36,266 bases of DNA from an uncultured bacterium. Its GTDB lineage: Bacteria > Patescibacteriota > Minisyncoccia > Moranbacterales > GWC2-37-73. The notes beneath the pieces are model-generated. The model was not told the DNA's origin. It made no database searches and was given only the letters and a program-made list of their open reading frames with translations. Of the stretch, positions 1-7,535 are shown piece by piece. How positions within the stretch are numbered: the first letter of the stretch is position 1; every line of letters starts with the position of its first letter. The stretch lies in the NCBI GenBank assembly GCA_903824515.1, contig CAIJXA010000079.1:1-36266 (forward strand), in the 5' to 3' direction. The position numbers and the translations under genes are program-made.

Positions 1-4
1 AAAA

Positions 5-141
5 GGGTATTAATACCCCAGGGCAAGCCCTGGACCCTTCAGGCTCACGAGGCAAGCCTCGTAGGCAAATCACCTTTTGCTGCGTCGCTCGCTGCGAAAT
101 GAAAGATTACTTTCATTTCGCTCACTTTGCTAGATAATAAA
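5..141 (-). repeat. Dispersed 3'-flanking palindromic repeat, copy R1
   Basis: This is one of three related copies (others at 5711-5844 and 34655-34733). It starts with a perfect 14-base palindrome GGGTATTAATACCC (5-18) and contains two 7-bp hairpins with AA loops (18-33 and 47-62). It then carries a 12-bp stem with an ATTA loop (94-105 paired with 110-121) that is absent from R2, and it ends with the shared block TTTGCTAGATAATAAA. Read on the minus strand it begins 40 nt after the fba stop codon. No transposase or long U-tract is visible. It is a non-coding repeat of unknown function. Confidence 0.75.
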
Positions 142-181
142 TATTTGACAATGTAACAATATAACAATATAGCAATTCGAG

Positions 182-1045
182 TTAAATCCTCCCGCCGCTG
201 CCAAAATATCCAATTTTTTTCATCACCGCATTTTTCACTTCATTTTGAGCATCCCCCAGAAGTTTTCTAATGTCAAAAGACAAATTATGCTGGTCGCGGA
301 ATGAACCAGCCAAGCTATTTACAAAAGCCAAGCGAGTTGCTGTGTCAACATTGAAACAACAAATTCCCCTACTGATAACTTCTTTCACTTTGCCATTCTC
401 CCAGTCAGAAGCACCATGCAAAATAAGAGGGATACCAACCAATTTATGAATTGCTTCGAGTCGATCATAATCAGGAATGGCGCGTTCTTTGAAAAATCCG
501 TGCGCATTACCAATTGCCACTGCCAATGCATCAATGCCCGTTTCCTTGACAAACTGAGCGGCTTGCTGCGGATCAGTCATATATTTTTCCCAATCAATTT
601 CGCCCATTTCGCCTTCTCCGATATATGGCACACTGCCTAATTCTCCCTGCACGCAGATGTCTTTTTCATGACAAAAATCCACAATTTTTTTTGTTAGCAT
701 TAAATTATCCTCATAACTTTTGCGTGACCCGTCAAACATAACCGATGGAAATCCAATATTAATGCAGCGTTGAATAATTTCGGCACTTTTACCGTGGTCC
801 AGATGAATTCCGACTGGAATTTCTGGAGCATAAAATTCAGCGATATTTTTCACCAGATTAAAGATTGCTCGACCACCCGCATAATCAAGTGTCTTTTCCG
901 TAATTTGAATAATAACCGGACTTTTCATGTCTTTAGCCGCCTCAACAATCGCCCTAGTTGTTTCCATATTGGTCGTGTTAAAAGCGCCGACAGCGTAACC
1001 TCCCTCTTTTGCATTGCTTAAAATTTCTTTGACTGATGTTATCAT
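182..1045 (-). CDS. fba: Class II fructose-bisphosphate aldolase
   Basis: This 287-residue protein should reversibly split fructose 1,6-bisphosphate into dihydroxyacetone phosphate and glyceraldehyde 3-phosphate in cytosolic glycolysis or gluconeogenesis. The class II zinc-enzyme signature is clear. HLDHG at 81-85 gives the catalytic Asp83 and zinc ligand His84, Glu135 lies in QGELG, and further zinc histidines are His182 (GNAHG) and His210 (ILHGASD). The length is normal for the short class II type. The gene lies just downstream of tpiA, which uses its products, across an 83-bp spacer with inverted repeats. The closely related KbaY/GatY tagatose-bisphosphate aldolases share this fold, so exact substrate preference is less certain than family membership. 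Confidence 0.93.
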   Translation of the reverse strand: MITSVKEILSNAKEGGYAVGAFNTTNMETTRAIVEAAKDMKSPVIIQITEKTLDYAGGRAIFNLVKNIAEFYAPEIPVGIHLDHGKSAEIIQRCINIGFPSVMFDGSRKSYEDNLMLTKKIVDFCHEKDICVQGELGSVPYIGEGEMGEIDWEKYMTDPQQAAQFVKETGIDALAVAIGNAHGFFKERAIPDYDRLEAIHKLVGIPLILHGASDWENGKVKEVISRGICCFNVDTATRLAFVNSLAGSFRDQHNLSFDIRKLLGDAQNEVKNAVMKKIGYFGSGGRI

Positions 1046-1047
1046 TT

Positions 1048-1128
1048 TTCATGGAACATAGAGCATGGAACACATAACATTAGATAATTATGCCAACTAT
1101 CTAGAATTCTTGTTCCATGTTTCATGTT
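1048..1128. repeat. Spacer inverted repeat, CATGGAAC family (copy a)
   Basis: The tpiA-fba spacer has CATGGAAC words on the left and GTTCCATG / GTTTCATG words on the right, forming an imperfect hairpin that runs into the last tpiA codons. The right half repeats near-identical 7-base words (TGTTTCA, TGTTTTA). Related spacers occur at 15786-15862 and 26633-26720. No ORF is present. Function is unknown. Confidence 0.6.
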
Positions 1129-1902
1129 TTATGCTATGTGATTATTAAGAATCTCCACTATTTTCAAAAACTCATTTGGAATCAAGCTCTCACGTCCCAC
1201 CAGCACGCCGTCCATTTGGGGATCCAAGCAAACTTGATTAATATTTTTTGAGTTAACTGAGCCTCCATAAAGAATTTTAACTTTCTCAGCCAAGGATGAA
1301 CCATATTTTTCAACCAACATTTTTCTTATGGTTATTTTAACTTCCAAAATATTATCACCGGTCGGAATTACATCGCTGCCAACAGCCCAAATAGGTTCAT
1401 ACGCAAAAACAATTTCTGATATTTTAGAAATAGGCACGTCTTTCAAGCGCTGATCAATTTGCTGGACAATTACCTTCGCTGTTTCACCATCATTCCTCTC
1501 AATTTGCGACTCACCGACACAAACAATTGGAATCAAATTATCCTGCAAGGCAGCCTTTAACTTAGCATTAACGACTTCGCCATTTTCAGCAAAATATTTT
1601 CGCCGTTCGCTATGACCCAAAATGACATATTTGGATCCGACATTTTTCACCATTAAGGATGAAACCTCTCCTGTATATGATCCCCGATCTTCCCAAAAAA
1701 TATTTTGTGCACCAACGAAAACATTTTTCATTTTCAGTTTTTCCGCAAATTTTTCTAAATGTACAAAGGGAGGACAAAGTACAATTTCAACAGAGTTTTT
1801 GGACAATTTCTCGAAGTCTCGCTGAAAAGCCTCCAAATAACAATCGCGCTCAGCGATAGTTAGTAAATTCATCTTCAAATTTCCGACAACTAATTTTTGC
1901 AT
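1129..1902 (-). CDS. tpiA: Triosephosphate isomerase
   Basis: This 257-residue TIM barrel interconverts dihydroxyacetone phosphate and glyceraldehyde 3-phosphate. Active-site residues are visible in order: Asn8 and Lys10 in GNLKMN, His97 in LGHSERR, and the catalytic base Glu169 in AYEPIWAVG. The phosphate-gripping LYGGSV and DGVLVG segments lie near the C terminus. The length matches the bacterial family. The gene precedes fba on the same strand, so the two form a small glycolytic pair. The ATG follows an A/T-rich stretch with no Shine-Dalgarno sequence, as for most genes here. Confidence 0.97.
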   Translation of the reverse strand: MQKLVVGNLKMNLLTIAERDCYLEAFQRDFEKLSKNSVEIVLCPPFVHLEKFAEKLKMKNVFVGAQNIFWEDRGSYTGEVSSLMVKNVGSKYVILGHSERRKYFAENGEVVNAKLKAALQDNLIPIVCVGESQIERNDGETAKVIVQQIDQRLKDVPISKISEIVFAYEPIWAVGSDVIPTGDNILEVKITIRKMLVEKYGSSLAEKVKILYGGSVNSKNINQVCLDPQMDGVLVGRESLIPNEFLKIVEILNNHIA

Positions 1903-2027
1903 ATGGTTCTAAGTTAATTAGAGAAATTTCAACCGAAAATTGATCATTCACTAACTGACATCTTTAAATTTTCAACAATTATTTTTGCAGACATTATCAG
2001 ATAAATACGACCCAGTTTTCAAAAAAA

Positions 2028-2507
2028 TTAAAAATAAATTGTTACCCCAGTCACAATCAAACCGGAAACTATTGTTCCAATCAAAAGCAGTGGCAACGAT
2101 TTTTTCAGTGGCACATTGAAAATAAATGCCGCCAGAGCACCAGTCATCCCGCCCAACAGTGGAATCGGAGTAGCAGCCAAAATGAAAATTGCCCACTCGC
2201 CATATTTTTCCATTTTCCCGTTAGCCCGTTTGCGAGTATGTTCAAACAGCCAAGCAAAAAATTTTTTAAAAATAGGGATATATTTGGAGAGCAACTTTGA
2301 GATTGGATTCAAAAGAAGCACAATGATTGCCATTGAGGAAAAAGTTCCCGCCACAGAATAAAACAAGGCCACCGTCGGCGACAAACCATAAACCTTGATT
2401 GCCAAGGGAATCGAAGCGCGCAGTTCTGTAATTGGAATCAGAGCAATCAAAAAAGTTGCCAATTCTTTCGGAAAACCCAGAAACATATTTATGATAATTT
2501 CGTGCAT
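2028..2507 (-). CDS. COG2426-type small integral membrane protein ('small multidrug export' family)
   Basis: A 159-residue, strongly hydrophobic protein with about four membrane segments. The TELRASIPLAI motif near residue 30 and ATPIPLLGGMTGALAA near residue 100 are typical of the COG2426 / Sm_multidrug_ex family. The true transport substrate of this family is not established, and the family name should not be read as proof of drug export. The reading frame is open to 2639, but those extra 44 residues come from the spacer and are not family-like, so I start at the ATG at 2507. It sits between galT and tpiA with no functional link obvious from context. Confidence 0.8.
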   Translation of the reverse strand: MHEIIINMFLGFPKELATFLIALIPITELRASIPLAIKVYGLSPTVALFYSVAGTFSSMAIIVLLLNPISKLLSKYIPIFKKFFAWLFEHTRKRANGKMEKYGEWAIFILAATPIPLLGGMTGALAAFIFNVPLKKSLPLLLIGTIVSGLIVTGVTIYF

Positions 2508-2639
2508 AATAGATAATTCAAAAATTAAATATCCAAATGGAAAATGGAAAATATTATTAAGAAAATATGTCGCAAAACGACTCAATAATTTTCCATTTTG
2601 AGATTCACATTTTACATTTGCAGATATCCTTACCAACAA

Positions 2640-2712
2640 CTATTTACCGATTACTAGTGACTAAACCCCTAAACCCCAATTACCGATTACCGATTACTAG
2701 TTACCGATTACT
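2640..2712. repeat. Heptamer repeat tract (TTACCGA words)
   Basis: Near-perfect repeats of the 7-base word TTACCGA and the variant TTACTAG run through the galT-COG2426 spacer and just into the galT 3' end. A similar tract of TCAGTAA words is at 17128-17163, and another at 33675-33716. No coding potential is evident. Confidence 0.7.
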
Positions 2713-3759
2713 AATCTGCTTTCGCAGGTATTCCGCTGCTACCTCTGGCTGAATAGTTGAAATTTCAATGCCAGTTTCCAGTTCAAATCCGGCCCAAATT
2801 GCAGTATGTGGCAAAATTTCAATATGCCAATGGAAATAAGGATAGTCCTTACCATCACAAGGCGCAGTGTGGATATAGAAGTTATACGGCGGATCATTCA
2901 GCGCAGTATAAATAGCATTAAGACTCTTGCTAAAAACCTCTGCTAGCTTGATTTTTTCTGTATCTGTGATGCGTTCAAAATATGGGCTATGCTTTTTTGG
3001 CATCACCCAAACCTCAAAGGCCGACCGAGAAGCAAAAGGACAAAAAGCAATAAACTCTTCATTTTCAAAAACAACTCTCTTTTCGCAATCGCTTTCATAT
3101 TCGCTCATCACGCAATACACACAATGCTGGTTGCTCTTGTGATACAGCTGCGCTCCGTCGAGTTCCAATTTTACATAGGGCGCCACAACTGGGATTGCAA
3201 TAATTTGTGAATGAGGATGCGGGATTGAAGCCCCAACTTCTTTGCCATGATTGTGAAAAATCGCAATATAGCTGACATTTTTTTTGTTCATCAAATCAAG
3301 ATAGCGTTCTTGAAAGGCATCAAAAACTTCAGCAACTTCAAGCACATTCATCAAGGCAAGTTGCTTGAAATGATCTCTAGTTACCACAATTTCATGAAAA
3401 CCAACACCAGGCATTGAAAAATATGGTCCTTCTGAGATAGCTTTGGCAATTACAGCTGAGGAAACAGCTGGAAATTTATTCGGAAAAACCCGCAGCGACC
3501 AGTGGCCATCTTTGTCAGTATAAATCAAAACATCTTTCTCTTGACCGCTAGTCACCGGATCCTCAAAAAGACACTGATCAATACCCTTATCGTCTTTGAC
3601 CCGTTCAAACTTCGCAAAATCGTCTGGGCGCTTTGCTCGCCCAGTTGCAATGACAACCCAATCACCCGAAGCAATATCTTGCCGCAGCTGCGAAACTTGA
3701 TCATCTTGATTTTCAGTTTCATTTTCGAGCTTATTTTTGTCTTTTGTTTTTATATTCAT
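2701..3759 (-). CDS. galT: Galactose-1-phosphate uridylyltransferase family protein
   Basis: A HIT-superfamily nucleotidyl transferase of 352 residues from the chosen ATG. The active-site HPHSQ motif (His181-Pro-His183) includes the histidine that carries the UMP intermediate, and FHWHIEILPH near the C terminus is the second conserved His cluster. HCVYC (Cys213, Cys216) may bind zinc, whereas the first zinc site keeps only Cys63. In the Leloir pathway GalT swaps UMP between UDP-glucose and galactose 1-phosphate. No galK or galE is nearby, so a related sugar-1-phosphate substrate is possible. The frame extends 20 residues further to 3819. The ATG at 3759 begins a charged linker and is preferred, without help from a ribosome binding site. 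Confidence 0.87.
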   Translation of the reverse strand: MNIKTKDKNKLENETENQDDQVSQLRQDIASGDWVVIATGRAKRPDDFAKFERVKDDKGIDQCLFEDPVTSGQEKDVLIYTDKDGHWSLRVFPNKFPAVSSAVIAKAISEGPYFSMPGVGFHEIVVTRDHFKQLALMNVLEVAEVFDAFQERYLDLMNKKNVSYIAIFHNHGKEVGASIPHPHSQIIAIPVVAPYVKLELDGAQLYHKSNQHCVYCVMSEYESDCEKRVVFENEEFIAFCPFASRSAFEVWVMPKKHSPYFERITDTEKIKLAEVFSKSLNAIYTALNDPPYNFYIHTAPCDGKDYPYFHWHIEILPHTAIWAGFELETGIEISTIQPEVAAEYLRKQISNR

Positions 3760-3885
3760 CTGAATCATTGTAATAAGGTTACCATAATTAGGATTTAGAT
3801 TGTAGAAAATTTCTACCACCTATTAGCTAATTCCAGATACCTATTCTTGTATTTTGTATTTTGAGTTTCCCTAATTCCTGCTAAA

Positions 3886-4641
3886 CTACTTTATCTTTTT
3901 GATGTCATATTTTCCAGTCATCAATCTTCCTTTTGTTTTAAACAAATCAATCAGAACTTGAATAAATCCATTTGGCCCAGTCAAGCTGACAGTTGAACCC
4001 TCTTCATTCAGCCACCGCACTGGCATCTGCGCCACCTTAAAACCAAGCTCCTTAGCAAGTACGATAAGTTCAAAATCAAAACCAAAACGATCAACAACCA
4101 TGCGCTTGGCAACCTCGTGAGCAGCTTTGCCTGTGAGCATCTTGAAGCCACATTGCGTGTCAGGAAAACTCCAGAGACCCAAAACAATCCTAATGAGCCA
4201 ATTTCCACCTTCTCCCATAATCTCGCGATGCTTTGGTTGATGAATCTGAACGAAAGAACCTTTTATTTTTCGAGAACCCACCACAACATCAGCTCCTTTT
4301 TCAAACTCCAACAATGCTTTTTCAACATGAGTAATTGAAGTTGAACCATCAGCATCCAAAAAAACAACGAACTCACCCTTTGCCTCCAAGAGACCTTGAC
4401 GCACAACATAACCCTTACCATGATTTTCTTTATTCCTAATAACCCGCAAATTTTTCACCTGGCTAGCATAATTTTGTGCAACCTGTGCAGTATTATCAGG
4501 AGAACCATCAACAATTACGATTATTTCACAAGTAAAACTTTTTGAACTCAAAAAACTCTCAATCTCCAAGAGATTGCCGCCTATTCGCTCTTTTTCCTTA
4601 TATGCAGGAATAACTATTGATAAATATGGTTTGTTTTCCAT
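3886..4641 (-). CDS. Family 2 glycosyltransferase (polyprenyl/dolichyl-phosphate sugar synthase-like)
   Basis: A 251-residue GT-A glycosyltransferase without membrane anchors. The N terminus has the nucleotide-binding start LSIVIPAYKE and VDGSPDN. The metal-binding FLDADGS motif has Asp96 and Asp98. VGSR, the FPDTQCGFK acceptor-site segment and RFGFDFEL follow, as in the ALG5/DPM1-like group that loads glucose or mannose onto a polyprenyl phosphate. It may feed cell-surface glycan or glycoprotein synthesis. Donor sugar and lipid acceptor cannot be read from sequence. A TATAAT box 31 nt upstream suggests its own promoter. Confidence 0.88.
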   Translation of the reverse strand: MENKPYLSIVIPAYKEKERIGGNLLEIESFLSSKSFTCEIIVIVDGSPDNTAQVAQNYASQVKNLRVIRNKENHGKGYVVRQGLLEAKGEFVVFLDADGSTSITHVEKALLEFEKGADVVVGSRKIKGSFVQIHQPKHREIMGEGGNWLIRIVLGLWSFPDTQCGFKMLTGKAAHEVAKRMVVDRFGFDFELIVLAKELGFKVAQMPVRWLNEEGSTVSLTGPNGFIQVLIDLFKTKGRLMTGKYDIKKIK

Positions 4642-4672
4642 TAAAATTTTGTATTATTTATTAGATGTTTTA

Positions 4673-4700
4673 ATTATAGCATATGATTAAAATATGCCTA
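4673..4700 (-). promoter_or_regulatory. Candidate sigma-70 promoter for the glycosyltransferase
   Basis: On the minus strand a perfect TATAAT (4673-4678) follows TAGGCA (4695-4700) at 16 bp. The -35 box is weak (4 of 6). The predicted transcript would have a leader of about 25 nt before the ATG at 4641. Confidence 0.45.
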
Positions 4701-4778
4701 GCATTAAAAGCTAGCTTTTCAGGCTTTAGCCTCTAAGAGAGTAAATGCTCACCAAAGTACAAGCTAATATGCTAGCAC

Positions 4779-5186
4779 CTAAAAAGCTGACTCGTCCAAC
4801 CAGCCCTGAAGAATAATTCTGGCAGCCTCCTGATCATCAAACTGGGCAATGTTTTTTCCACCTCTCATTTTGATGTTTGCATGAGCCATTTTGGTTGAAA
4901 ACATTTCATCAGAAAATTCAACCGGAATGCCACAATTCTTTTCGAGTTCTTTTCCAAAATTCATTTTTTCCTCTTCACCTTGTCGATCTTTAGCATGCCG
5001 AGTAATACCAATAATAATTTTTGAAATATTTTCTCGTTGGATAATTACCCCTATACTTGTTTGAAAATTTTTGTCATTTTTAAGTACACCAAAAGCAAAG
5101 GCTATCTTGGTTTCACTATCGGCAATTGCTATTCCAATCTTAGCTTTCCCAAAATCTAACCCCAAAAAAGAGCTTACTTTAGCCAT
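4779..5186 (-). CDS. ruvX: RuvX/YqgF family RNase H-fold nuclease
   Basis: A 135-residue protein of the YqgF family (putative pre-16S rRNA nuclease, earlier called Holliday junction resolvase). The RNase H-like core starts with LGLDFGKAKIGIAIAD (catalytic Asp11). SDEMFSTKMAHANI is the conserved DExxST region, and DDQEAARIILQGWL near the C terminus supplies the last acidic residues. Length is usual for the family. The frame is open to 5213, but a plus-strand promoter -35 box at 5201-5206 lies in that extension and homologs begin close to the LGLDFG strand, so I use the ATG at 5186. It is divergent from the plus-strand gene at 5278. Confidence 0.88.
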   Translation of the reverse strand: MAKVSSFLGLDFGKAKIGIAIADSETKIAFAFGVLKNDKNFQTSIGVIIQRENISKIIIGITRHAKDRQGEEEKMNFGKELEKNCGIPVEFSDEMFSTKMAHANIKMRGGKNIAQFDDQEAARIILQGWLDESAF

Positions 5187-5200
5187 ATTTTGACTACCCG

Positions 5201-5229
5201 TTGACTTTTGCATAATTATGGTGTATTAT
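5201..5229 (+). promoter_or_regulatory. Sigma-70 type promoter for the plus-strand hypothetical gene
   Basis: TTGACT (5201-5206), a 17-bp spacer, then TATTAT (5224-5229): each hexamer matches consensus at 5 of 6 positions. Transcription would start near 5236. Confidence 0.65.
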
Positions 5230-5277
5230 TAACAGTTGTACCTAGATAATATTAACGCAATCTTAAATGGAGTCAAG

Positions 5278-5583
5278 TTGAACGCTAAATTAATTACCGG
5301 GACTATTCTTCTTTCCATTTTAATCATTTGCCATTTTCTGAGCCTACTGAAGATTCAGATTCCACTTGAGTGGATAATTTATCCATTGCTATTCTCAACG
5401 GGGATCATCTTAATTCTGACTGGGCTCAGAAAATCAAGCGACAAGCAGGAAGAATTGCAAGTACAAGGTAATCTAGAGGCTTTTGAAGAAAAATTCGGCA
5501 AACTATCTGGTGACACCAGAAGCCTTGAAACTACTTTGCCAAAAATAGTTGAAATCAGCTATACTAATGTTTTTGAGAATTGA
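5278..5583 (+). CDS. Small two-helix membrane protein of unknown function
   Basis: I do not recognise this protein. From the TTG at 5278 it has 101 residues: two strongly hydrophobic segments (roughly residues 5-25 and 29-48), then a charged tail (KSSDKQEELQ... EAFEEKFGKLSGDTRS) that looks helical and cytosolic. The frame is open to a TTG at 5236, but that coincides with the predicted transcription start. The TTG at 5278 has GGAG five bases upstream, one of very few Shine-Dalgarno sequences here. A clear promoter in front and an inverted repeat right after the stop support a real gene. It is convergent with map and divergent from ruvX. Confidence 0.65.
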   Translation: MNAKLITGTILLSILIICHFLSLLKIQIPLEWIIYPLLFSTGIILILTGLRKSSDKQEELQVQGNLEAFEEKFGKLSGDTRSLETTLPKIVEISYTNVFEN

Positions 5584-5592
5584 AAAATCTTA

Positions 5593-5638
5593 TTACAAGC
5601 TATAAGATATCTTTGCAAATATATCTTATAGCTTGTAA
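5593..5638. repeat. Perfect 18-bp inverted repeat after the plus-strand gene
   Basis: Positions 5593-5610 are the exact reverse complement of 5621-5638, separated by a 10-nt loop. The element begins 9 nt after the stop codon at 5583. On the plus strand C-rich sequence follows rather than a T-tract. On the minus strand it is followed by TAAGATTTTT. It may be a terminator or RNA-stabilising hairpin. Confidence 0.75.
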
Positions 5639-5643
5639 CCCCA

Positions 5644-5679
5644 ACCCCTCCCCAACGTGGACTTACGGGGTCTTTTTTT
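5644..5679 (+). terminator. Candidate intrinsic terminator with T7 tract
   Basis: ACCCC (5644-5648) can pair with GGGGT (5667-5671), followed by seven T at 5673-5679. The stem is short, so this is tentative. It would end the transcript of the plus-strand gene. Confidence 0.4.
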
Positions 5680-5710
5680 GTCCAAATTTCAAAAATTAGT
5701 ATCAATGAAA

Positions 5711-5844
5711 GAGTATTAATACCCCCGAGGCTTGCCCCGAACCCTTCAGGCTCACAAGGCAAGACAGCTCACTCGTGAGCGACGTGTCAAGCCTCGTAGG
5801 CTAAAATACCTTTTGCTGCGTCGCTCACTTCGCTAGATAATAAA
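5711..5844 (-). repeat. Dispersed 3'-flanking palindromic repeat, copy R2
   Basis: It shares with R1 the TATTAATACCCC start, ACCCTTCAGGCTCAC, CCTCGTAGGC, the block ACCTTTTGCTGCGTCGCTC, and the end GCTAGATAATAAA. It lacks the R1 hairpin at 94-121. It carries its own extra nested hairpin instead: GCTCAC/GTGAGC at 5767-5780 inside GACA/TGTC at 5763-5788. It begins 13 nt after the map stop codon in the minus-strand sense. Confidence 0.75.
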
Positions 5845-5857
5845 CTAGCCTATGCTG

Positions 5858-6622
5858 TTACTGTGTCAAAATCTCGACTCCGTTTTTGGTAATCAAAATT
5901 GTGTTTTCATAATGCGCACTCAATGAGCCATCGGCTGTTTCAAAAACCCAACCGTCTTTTCCTAACACGGTTTTGAAATTTCCAACATTGATCATGGGCT
6001 CAAGTGCCAACGTCATTCCAGCTTTTAACTGCAAATCCCGAAAACCTTTTTCAAAATAATTTGGAACCTGCGGATCTTCGTGAAGATTTCTTCCAATACC
6101 ATGTCCAACCAAATTCTTCACCACTGAAAAACCTTCAGCCATAACCGTTTTTTCAGCAGCTTTTGAATAATTACTAAGTACACAGCCCTCTTTCAACTCG
6201 CCAATACCCCTCCAAAAAGCTTGCTGTGTGACCTCGATTAATTTTTTTGCTTCTTGAGAGATTTCTCCAACAGCAAAAGTTCGAGCCATGTCAGAAAAAA
6301 AACCTTCTATTTCTAGCCCCATATCAACCTTAAAAATATCGCCATCCCTAAGAATTCGCTGGGAGCTTGGAATTCCATGCACAATTTCATTGTTTATCGA
6401 AGCGCAAATAGTGGCAGGAAATGGATTTTTTCCTCCTCCATAACCCTTAAAGGCTGGTCTTCCACCCAGGTCCAGGATTAGTTTTTCAGCGAGCTCATCC
6501 AATTGCAAAGTTGAAATACCAGGCTTGATTTCTGTCTCAAGACAACGCATAACCTGCGCTAACATTTTTCCAGCTCGGCGCATAATTGCTATTTCTGATT
6601 CAGTTTTGATATGAATAGCCAT
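5858..6622 (-). CDS. map: Type I methionine aminopeptidase
   Basis: A 254-residue cytosolic metalloenzyme that removes the initiator methionine from nascent proteins. The five metal ligands of the pita-bread fold are present: Asp100 (FKVDMG), Asp111 (FSDMART), His174 (VGHGIGR), Glu208 (LALEPM) and Glu239 (AHYENT). The substrate-contacting His82 lies in NEIVHGIP. There is no N-terminal zinc-finger extension, so it is the short bacterial form. It closes the secY-adk-map end of the spc cluster. In many bacteria infA and rpmJ follow map, but here the minus-strand run ends and repeat R2 follows. Confidence 0.97.
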   Translation of the reverse strand: MAIHIKTESEIAIMRRAGKMLAQVMRCLETEIKPGISTLQLDELAEKLILDLGGRPAFKGYGGGKNPFPATICASINNEIVHGIPSSQRILRDGDIFKVDMGLEIEGFFSDMARTFAVGEISQEAKKLIEVTQQAFWRGIGELKEGCVLSNYSKAAEKTVMAEGFSVVKNLVGHGIGRNLHEDPQVPNYFEKGFRDLQLKAGMTLALEPMINVGNFKTVLGKDGWVFETADGSLSAHYENTILITKNGVEILTQ

Positions 6623-6757
6623 ATTTAAAAAATTTTGAATTTAGAATTTTGAATGTCTACCTCATACCGCTAAGGCATTGGCTTAAATTTAACTTTTTTT
6701 AATCAATGCTTCAGACATTCAGGTATAAAAATTTTATTTGAAATTTGAAATTCAAAA

Positions 6758-7396
6758 TTAGATCTGCCGTATAATATCCTCGAAAACCGCCTCCATTGGC
6801 CTGTTTCCATCAACCTCAATCAGTATTCCCTTGTCGCGATAGTGGCTGATAACGGGAACCGTGACCTCGTAGAAAGTCTTCAGGCGCTTTGCGATGCCAT
6901 CTGGGGTATCATCTCCACGTTGAGTAATTAGGCCACCGCAAATTGGACATATATCATGTTGAGATTGAATATGCTTTCCCAACACAATATGGTTAAGGCA
7001 AACAGTGCATAAATAACGCTTTGTTATTCTTGCAACAGATTCATCATATGGCAACCTTATGTAAATAGCTTTATCAATTGATCTGCCATCAGCTTTCATT
7101 AATTTTTCAACAGGATCAATTTGGCCAATTGTTCGCGGTGCGCTATCAAGAATAACTCCCTTTTCAATTGAGATTTTTTTCAGGCATTCCTGCAAAGTTG
7201 TAACTGTAATATCATCAGGAACCATTTCCTTTTGATCATCAAATTTTTTTACTATTTTTCCAAGCTCAGTGTCTCCTCTTCCCATATCACGAAAAATCTG
7301 TCCGGTTTCGATATGGGACAGATCAAATTTTTCAGCCAGCATGTCGGCCTGTGTCCCCTTTCCGCTTCCCTGAGGACCAAAGATAATTAAATTCAT
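6758..7396 (-). CDS. adk: Adenylate kinase, zinc-lid type
   Basis: A 212-residue enzyme catalysing ATP + AMP to 2 ADP. The P-loop GPQGSGKGT is at 7-15. The LID carries four cysteines, Cys130/Cys133 and Cys150/Cys153, as in Gram-positive zinc-binding adenylate kinases. Arginines for phosphate contact appear in APRT (Arg88), ITKR and RLKTFYE. The usual DGFPRT in the AMP site is replaced by DSAPRT, and the common STG motif by ETG, an unusual AMP-pocket variant. Placement between secY and map is the classic spc-cluster order. The 5' spacer is A/T-rich with repeated AATTTTCAA words. Confidence 0.94.
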   Translation of the reverse strand: MNLIIFGPQGSGKGTQADMLAEKFDLSHIETGQIFRDMGRGDTELGKIVKKFDDQKEMVPDDITVTTLQECLKKISIEKGVILDSAPRTIGQIDPVEKLMKADGRSIDKAIYIRLPYDESVARITKRYLCTVCLNHIVLGKHIQSQHDICPICGGLITQRGDDTPDGIAKRLKTFYEVTVPVISHYRDKGILIEVDGNRPMEAVFEDIIRQI

Positions 7397-7535
7397 TAAA
7401 TTAAAAAAATAATATTTTTTAAAATTTTCAATTCACAATTTTCAAATAATTTTCAATGAATTAATTTCAATCATTTAGTCATTTAGATTTTATTGAAAAT
7501 TGTGACTTGGAAATTGGAAATTACCGCGAAGCGGG
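7397..7535. repeat. Low-complexity spacer between secY and adk
   Basis: The 139-bp spacer has repeated AATTTTCAA and TTTAGTCA words, with GAAAATT / GGAAATT complements on the right side, so it can form an imperfect A/T-rich hairpin. No gene is visible. Confidence 0.5.

Noticed and set aside
1972..2196. A 74-codon minus-strand frame overlapping the COG2426-type gene
   Set aside because: An out-of-frame shadow of a recognisable membrane protein.
2508..2639. N-terminal extension of the COG2426-type protein to 2639
   Set aside because: The added 44 residues are translated spacer with no family match.
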